From NCBI GenBank assembly GCA_945883885.1, contig CAMCYM010000039.1, positions 1-10,152 of the forward strand: a stretch of 10,152 nucleotides of DNA, read 5' to 3'. Position numbers and translations under genes: made by a program. Every line of letters begins with the position of its first letter. Positions within the stretch are counted from its first letter, which is position 1. Source of the DNA: Chryseobacterium gleum (GTDB taxonomy: Bacteria; Bacteroidota; Bacteroidia; Flavobacteriales_D; Sanyastnellaceae). The notes under the pieces are model-generated. The model saw only the letters and a program-made list of their open reading frames with translations. It had not been told where the DNA came from and made no database searches. This document shows, piece after piece, positions 6,210-10,152 of this stretch.

Positions 6210-7190
6210 ATGGACCATCCTGCAGCGGCCCGGCTTCGGGCAGAATCGGAGCACGCCCTCGCCACCTTCCTAGGGCGGTACCCGGAGGACGCGGCCTATG
6301 GGCTGTACGCGCCGGTGCATTACTTGATGGGCCTCGGTGGCAAGCGGATGCGGCCTGTGCTCGCGCTGTTAGCCGGGGAAGCAGAGGGGAACCGCGAGGC
6401 TGCGGCACCGGTGGCGGTGGCGGTGGAGCTGTTCCACAACTTCACGCTGATGCACGACGACATCATGGACGAGGCGCCGCTGCGGCGGGGGCGTCCGACC
6501 GTGCACGCCCGGTGGGATACGTCGGCGGCGATTCTGAGCGGCGATGCGATGTACACCCTCGCTGTGACGGCGCTGGCCGAGGCGCCTGCGGACCGGCTGC
6601 CGGGTTTGCTCGCGTGCTTCAACCGCACGGCGTTGGAGGTGTGCGTCGGGCAGCAGGCGGACCTTGCCTTCGCGGGGAGGCAGGACGTGACGGTGGAGGA
6701 TTACTGCGAGATGATTCGGCTGAAGACCAGCGTTTTAGTGGCGGCGGCGTGCGCGATGGGAGCCGAGGCGGCCGGGGCGAGTGCGGAGCGGGTGCAGCGG
6801 TGGTACCGGTTCGGGGAGCGCGTAGGGCTTGCGTTCCAGTTGCAAGACGACCTGCTCGATGCCTTCGGAGAGGCGACGGGCAAGCAGCTCGGCGGGGACA
6901 TCCTGGCCGACAAGCAGACCTTCCTGATGCTGCACGCGCAGGCGCAGGCGGATGGGCTGCTGCGGGCGGAACTGGACCGGTGGGCCGGCCCCACCGACCG
7001 CCCGCAGGCCAAAATTCAAGCCGTCACGGCCGCTTTCCGGGCAACCGGTGCCGACCACGCGGCCGCTGCGCGGATGGAGCAATACGCCGCCGAAGCCGCT
7101 GCGGAACTCGCGGCCCTCGAAATCGCGGACTCGGACCTGGCCGATGCCCTCGCCGGGTTGACGCGCCACGCGATCGAACGGACGGCATGA
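6210..7190 (+). CDS. Trans-polyprenyl diphosphate synthase (FPP/GGPP-type)
   Basis: This 326-residue all-alpha isoprenyl diphosphate synthase condenses isopentenyl diphosphate with an allylic primer using Mg2+. Visible landmarks are GGKRMRP (43-49, substrate-binding Lys/Arg), first Asp-rich motif HDDIMD (D83, D84, D87) followed by LRRGRPTVH, the LKTS segment of the middle helices, and second Asp-rich motif QDDLLD (D213, D214, D217) followed by GKQLGGDI and DKQT. The first motif is the uninserted DDxxD form, with Phe at -5 (F78) and Thr at -4. By family rules a bulky residue there limits chain length, so a C15-C20 product is more likely than a long quinone tail, but the product cannot be fixed from sequence. 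The ATG at 6210 is chosen because it falls just after the rfbA stop; a TTG at 6201, overlapping that stop, is in frame. Its own stop overlaps the next start as ATGA. Confidence 0.93.
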   Translation: MDHPAAARLRAESEHALATFLGRYPEDAAYGLYAPVHYLMGLGGKRMRPVLALLAGEAEGNREAAAPVAVAVELFHNFTLMHDDIMDEAPLRRGRPTVHARWDTSAAILSGDAMYTLAVTALAEAPADRLPGLLACFNRTALEVCVGQQADLAFAGRQDVTVEDYCEMIRLKTSVLVAAACAMGAEAAGASAERVQRWYRFGERVGLAFQLQDDLLDAFGEATGKQLGGDILADKQTFLMLHAQAQADGLLRAELDRWAGPTDRPQAKIQAVTAAFRATGADHAAAARMEQYAAEAAAELAALEIADSDLADALAGLTRHAIERTA

Positions 7191-7543
7191 CGGAGGAGGT
7201 TGAGCGCTTCCTCGGGGCGCGCGGGCTGCCCGTCGGGACCGATCCGGCCGCGTTCGTCGAAGCGGTTGTGGCCCAAATCGTAAAAGACTTCCGCCTCGAC
7301 CCGGAGCGTGTAGCCCGGGCCTCCATCGGGCTTGTCGCCCTGCTCGCCGACGCCATCGGGGCGGGGCTCGAAGGCGATCCTGCCCCGGTGTTCGCTGCAT
7401 TCTACCGCCTCGACCTCGGCGAAGAGCACGTCCGCCGGATTTTGCACGACCACGACCGCATCGAAGCGGCGCGCCTGCTTGCCGAAGGGGCGGTGGCGCG
7501 GGCTGCATTGAAGGTTTGGACGCGGCTCAGTTACCGGCCGTAA
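7187..7543 (+). CDS. Unrecognised helical protein coupled to the polyprenyl synthase
   Basis: This 118-residue protein begins at the ATG of an ATGA overlap with the polyprenyl synthase stop. Its codons show the same GC-rich third positions as its neighbours, which supports real coding. It has no signal peptide or membrane segment and contains no Cys. It appears almost wholly alpha-helical: an acidic N-terminus (MTEEVERFL), a Pro/Gly-bearing turn near GLPVGTDP, amphipathic helices through VEAVVAQIVKDFRL and ASIGLVALLADAIGAGL, then FYRLDLGEEHVRRIL and a basic C-terminal helix ending KVWTRLSYRP. I do not recognise a named family. The overlap suggests coordinated synthesis with the prenyl synthase, for instance as a partner or regulator, but no motif proves it. 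The frame remains open upstream through the prenyl synthase gene, but that part is an out-of-frame shadow. Confidence 0.75.
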   Translation: MTEEVERFLGARGLPVGTDPAAFVEAVVAQIVKDFRLDPERVARASIGLVALLADAIGAGLEGDPAPVFAAFYRLDLGEEHVRRILHDHDRIEAARLLAEGAVARAALKVWTRLSYRP

Positions 7544-7592
7544 TGGGCGCGGCTGAAACCCTCTTTCCCGCCGCCCGTTCAAGCACGGACCG

Positions 7593-7600
7593 TATCTTTG
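7593..7600 (+). promoter_or_regulatory. Bacteroidota -7 promoter box for sucA
   Basis: TATCTTTG matches the Bacteroidota sigma-70 -7 consensus TAnnTTTG at every defined position. It ends 7 bases before the sucA ATG (7608), in the only 64-base gap of this strand's gene run. Given the usual few-base spacing from box to transcription start, the mRNA should begin within a few bases of the ATG, giving an almost leaderless message. No clear TTG (-33) element is present at the expected distance upstream; TTTC at 7564-7567 is the nearest candidate and is too far away for confidence. Confidence 0.7.
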
Positions 7601-7607
7601 TACTCCG

Positions 7608-10152
7608 ATGGATGCACTCGATTTCCTGAGCAACGCCGAGCCTTCTGCCTTGGAGGCCCATTACCGCCGGTACCAGGCAGACCCGTCCGCTGTAGACCCC
7701 AGCTGGAGGTTGTTTTTCAAGGGGTTTGATTTGGCCACCGCCCACTTCGGCGAAGGGGACGGCAGCAGCGACCCGCGGACGCAGAAGGAATTTCAGGTGC
7801 TCGCCCTGGTCGACGGCTACCGCAAGCGGGGACATCTGTTCACGCGCACGAACCCTGTCCGGACCCGTCGCAGCTACAGCCCAGATCTGAGCATCAGTGA
7901 GTTCGGTCTCTCGGAAGCCGACCTCGACACGGTGTTCCAAGCGGGCACGCAGGTCGGCCTCGGCCCAGCGACCCTGCGCGACATCGTCGCCCACCTCGAA
8001 GCCACCTACTGCGAGAGCATCGGCATCGAGTTCATGCACATCCGCGACGTCGATCGGCTGGCCTGGATCCGCGAACACATCGAGCCCACGAACCGTCCGG
8101 GACTCACGCGCGAAGACCGCCTGCAAATCCTGCGCAAACTCAACCAGGCGACGCTGTTCGAGGAGTTTTTGCAGAAGAAGTTTGTAGGCCAAAAGCGCTT
8201 CTCCCTCGAAGGCGGGGAATCGCTCATCCCGGCGCTCGACACCCTGATTGAATCCGGCACACAATCCGGCGTGCGCGAAGTGGTCATCGGGATGGCGCAC
8301 CGCGGCCGGTTGTCGACGCTGGCGCACATCTTGAACAAGCCGTACGAAGCGATTTTCTGCGAGTTCGAAGGCAAACCGTACGGCGAAGAGGGGGTCTTCA
8401 GCGGCGACGTGAAGTACCACCTCGGCTATTCCCGGACCCAAACCGCCGACAGCGGCGAAGAGGTGACGATTACGCTCGCGCCGAACCCGTCCCACCTCGA
8501 AGCGGTGGGCCCGGTGGTGCAGGGCATCGCCCGCGCCCGCATCGACTCGACCTACGGCTCCGAAGAAGCCGTGCTGCCGATCCTCATCCACGGCGACGCG
8601 GCCATCGCCGGCCAAGGCGTCGTGTACGAGCTCGTCCAAATGGCCCAACTCGACGGCTACCGGACGGGCGGAACGGTGCACATCGTGGTGAACAACCAGG
8701 TCGGCTTCACGACGAATTACCTCGATGCGCGCAGCTCGACCTACTGCACGGATGTCGGCAAGGTGACGCAAGCGCTGATGTTCCATGTGAATGCGGACGA
8801 TGCGGATGCGGTGGTGCAGGTGATGCGCATCGCCCTCGCGTACCGGCAGACGTGGCACCGAGACGTCTTCATCGACCTGCTCGGCTACCGGCGCCACGGC
8901 CACAACGAGGGCGATGAGCCCAAATTCACACAGCCCACGCTTTACAAGGCCATCGCAGCCCATCCGAGCCCGCGCGCCCTCTACCTCGCGAAGCTCATCG
9001 AAGACGGCGTAGTCGAAGCCACCTACGGCGAATCCCTCCACGCAGAACAGTGGGGCCGCATGGAAGCTGGCTACGATGCCGCCTGCGAAATCGGCACCTC
9101 CCAAGTCCACGACTTCCTCCACCACCTCTGGCAGGACTACCGACCCGCCCAGCCCGGCGAGATGGCCACATCCCCCGCTACGGCGGTGGACAGCGCCCGT
9201 CTGCGGAACCTCGCGGAGAAGCTGCACGCCCTGCCGGAAGGCCGGAAGTACTTCAAAAAGGTAGAGCGGCTGTTTGCAGACCGCCGGGCCATGGTGGAAG
9301 CCGATGCACTCGACTGGGCGCTCGGCGAGTTGCTCGCCTACGCCTCGCTGCTCGAAGAGGGGCACCCGGTGCGCCTCAGCGGTCAAGATGTTGAACGCGG
9401 CACCTTCTCGCACCGCCATGCCGTGGTGAAGACGGAGGACAGCGAAGAGGAGATCGTGCCGTTGAACGGTTGCGCGGAAGGGCAGGCCCGCTTCCAGGCG
9501 TACAACTCGCTGCTGAGCGAGTATGCGGTCTCGGGGTTCGATTACGGCTATGCGTTTGCGCGGCCGGAGGGCCTGACCGTTTGGGAAGCCCAATTCGGGG
9601 ACTTCAACAACGGCGCGCAGATCCTCTTCGACCAATTCCTCAGCGCCGCCGAAGACAAATGGAAGACCATGAATGGCCTGGCGCTGTTCCTGCCCCACGG
9701 CTACGAAGGCATGGGGTCGGAACACAGCAGCGGGCGCATGGAGCGTTTCCTGCAGCTCGCATCCGGCGACAACTTCACGGTGTGCAACGTCACGGAACCG
9801 GCGAACTTCTTCCACCTGCTGCGGCGCCAAGTGAAGTGGTCTTTCCGCAAGCCACTCGTCGCATTCACGCCGAAGAAGTTGCTGCGCCATCCGAAGGCCG
9901 TTTCGAAGCTCGCGGACTTTGCTGCCGGCGGTTTCCGCCCGGTCCTCGACGATCCGCGCGGACTCGATGCAGGTGGAGTGGAGACGGTGGTGTTCTGCTC
10001 CGGCAAGGTGTTTTACGATGCCCTCGAACGCTGCGAGCAGGAGGGCATCCGGGATTGTGCGCTGGTGCGCCTCGAACAAATCCATCCCCTGCCGGAAGCC
10101 GCTCTGGAGGCGGTACTTGCGCAGTACAGCGCGGCCGAGCGGTTTGTTTGGC
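7608..10152 (+). CDS. sucA: 2-oxoglutarate dehydrogenase E1 subunit (3' end outside window)
   Basis: This is the thiamine-diphosphate E1 of the TCA-cycle 2-oxoglutarate dehydrogenase complex. It decarboxylates 2-oxoglutarate and passes the succinyl group to the E2 lipoyl domain. About 848 residues are visible and the frame is still open at the edge; family members usually run about 910-940, so roughly 70-90 residues are missing. Landmarks in order: the N-terminal E1o segment FLSNAEPSALEAHY...DPSWRLFF (6-37), YRKRGHLFTRTNPVR, EFMHIRD, the active-site GMAHRGRL with His231, the ThDP/Mg2+ motif HGDAAIAGQG (328-337) running to NNQVGFTT (362-369), GYRRHGHNEGDEP, EAQFGDF (660-666) of the transketolase-like pyrimidine domain, and LPHGYEGMGSEHSS (695-708). 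The start at 7608 gives the expected MDALDFLSN onset and lies directly behind the TATCTTTG box. The E2 gene (sucB/odhB) commonly follows but lies outside the window. A long minus-strand open frame across this gene is a codon-bias shadow. Confidence 0.97.
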   Translation, partial: MDALDFLSNAEPSALEAHYRRYQADPSAVDPSWRLFFKGFDLATAHFGEGDGSSDPRTQKEFQVLALVDGYRKRGHLFTRTNPVRTRRSYSPDLSISEFGLSEADLDTVFQAGTQVGLGPATLRDIVAHLEATYCESIGIEFMHIRDVDRLAWIREHIEPTNRPGLTREDRLQILRKLNQATLFEEFLQKKFVGQKRFSLEGGESLIPALDTLIESGTQSGVREVVIGMAHRGRLSTLAHILNKPYEAIFCEFEGKPYGEEGVFSGDVKYHLGYSRTQTADSGEEVTITLAPNPSHLEAVGPVVQGIARARIDSTYGSEEAVLPILIHGDAAIAGQGVVYELVQMAQLDGYRTGGTVHIVVNNQVGFTTNYLDARSSTYCTDVGKVTQALMFHVNADDADAVVQVMRIALAYRQTWHRDVFIDLLGYRRHGHNEGDEPKFTQPTLYKAIAAHPSPRALYLAKLIEDGVVEATYGESLHAEQWGRMEAGYDAACEIGTSQVHDFLHHLWQDYRPAQPGEMATSPATAVDSARLRNLAEKLHALPEGRKYFKKVERLFADRRAMVEADALDWALGELLAYASLLEEGHPVRLSGQDVERGTFSHRHAVVKTEDSEEEIVPLNGCAEGQARFQAYNSLLSEYAVSGFDYGYAFARPEGLTVWEAQFGDFNNGAQILFDQFLSAAEDKWKTMNGLALFLPHGYEGMGSEHSSGRMERFLQLASGDNFTVCNVTEPANFFHLLRRQVKWSFRKPLVAFTPKKLLRHPKAVSKLADFAAGGFRPVLDDPRGLDAGGVETVVFCSGKVFYDALERCEQEGIRDCALVRLEQIHPLPEAALEAVLAQYSAAERFVW

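Noticed and set aside
6116..7186. Long plus-strand open frame through the polyprenyl synthase gene, in frame with the 118-residue protein
   Set aside because: It overlaps the correct prenyl synthase frame, which carries both Asp-rich motifs. The shifted translation is a Gly/Arg/Ala-rich shadow. Only the part after the ATGA overlap looks genuine.
6735..7508. Minus-strand open frame of about 257 codons across the prenyl synthase and the 118-residue gene
   Set aside because: It is Arg/Gly/Pro/Gln-rich with no domain wording, antisense to clearly coding sequence, so it is a codon-bias shadow.
7544..7592. Possible intrinsic terminator after the 118-residue gene (GGGCGCGGC pairing with GCCGCCC)
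   Set aside because: The stem needs a two-base bulge and a long loop, and no T run follows. It is too weak to call.
7527..10085. Very long minus-strand open frame (about 850 codons) antisense to sucA
   Set aside because: The opposite strand encodes an unambiguous 2-oxoglutarate dehydrogenase E1 with all its motifs. The antisense translation has low-complexity, His/Arg/Val/Glu-rich wording with no domain signature. It arises because GC-rich third positions of the sense codons leave few stop codons in this antisense frame.

Overview
The window looks like a high-GC chromosomal segment from a member of the Bacteroidota, probably a Flavobacteriales-like or related aquatic lineage. Four things support this. 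No gene start has a convincing Shine-Dalgarno sequence. A perfect Bacteroidota -7 promoter box (TATCTTTG, fitting TAnnTTTG) sits just before sucA. The polyprenyl synthetase has the HDDIMD-x-APLRRG wording I associate with this phylum. The large secreted protein combines the Cys-rich 'GCTDPxACNYDP...DGSC' repeats, 'DSWGDGWNG' modules and a C-terminal 'DVNGDGIVNxxDLLxLLGDFG' loop that I associate with aquatic Bacteroidota. Coding is almost continuous: no gene-free stretch exceeds about 115 bases, and I see no tRNA, rRNA, CRISPR array, insertion sequence or phage gene.

Left part (3-1493, + strand): the 3' half of an RND/MMPL-type membrane exporter, cut by the window edge. It converges, with an 11-base gap holding a perfect palindrome, on a minus-strand pair. 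That pair (5217 down to 1505) is a 1108-residue secreted modular protein followed, through a 4-base GTGA stop/start overlap, by a 129-residue lipoprotein whose C-terminal half looks like an Ig-like FlgD or type IX sorting-tail fold. The big protein has a signal peptide, a Pro-rich spacer, a beta-propeller-like domain of about 400 residues, eight 21-residue Cys repeats, three composite units of about 120 residues, and a single EF-hand/dockerin-like loop at its end. It has no evident C-terminal sorting domain of its own. This pair is the least ordinary part of the window.

Middle (5332-7543, + strand): a tight three-gene run, divergent from the secreted protein across 114 bases. It contains rfbA/rmlA (glucose-1-phosphate thymidylyltransferase, dTDP-sugar supply), a short- or medium-chain trans-polyprenyl diphosphate synthase 5 bases later, and an unrecognised helical protein of 118 residues joined by an ATGA overlap. 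Right part (7608 to the edge, + strand): sucA/odhA, the E1 subunit of 2-oxoglutarate dehydrogenase (TCA cycle), with its own near-leaderless promoter and with its last roughly 70-90 residues outside the window.

Nothing here is a defence or mobile system. The candidate for novelty is the secreted Cys-repeat protein and its coupled lipoprotein.
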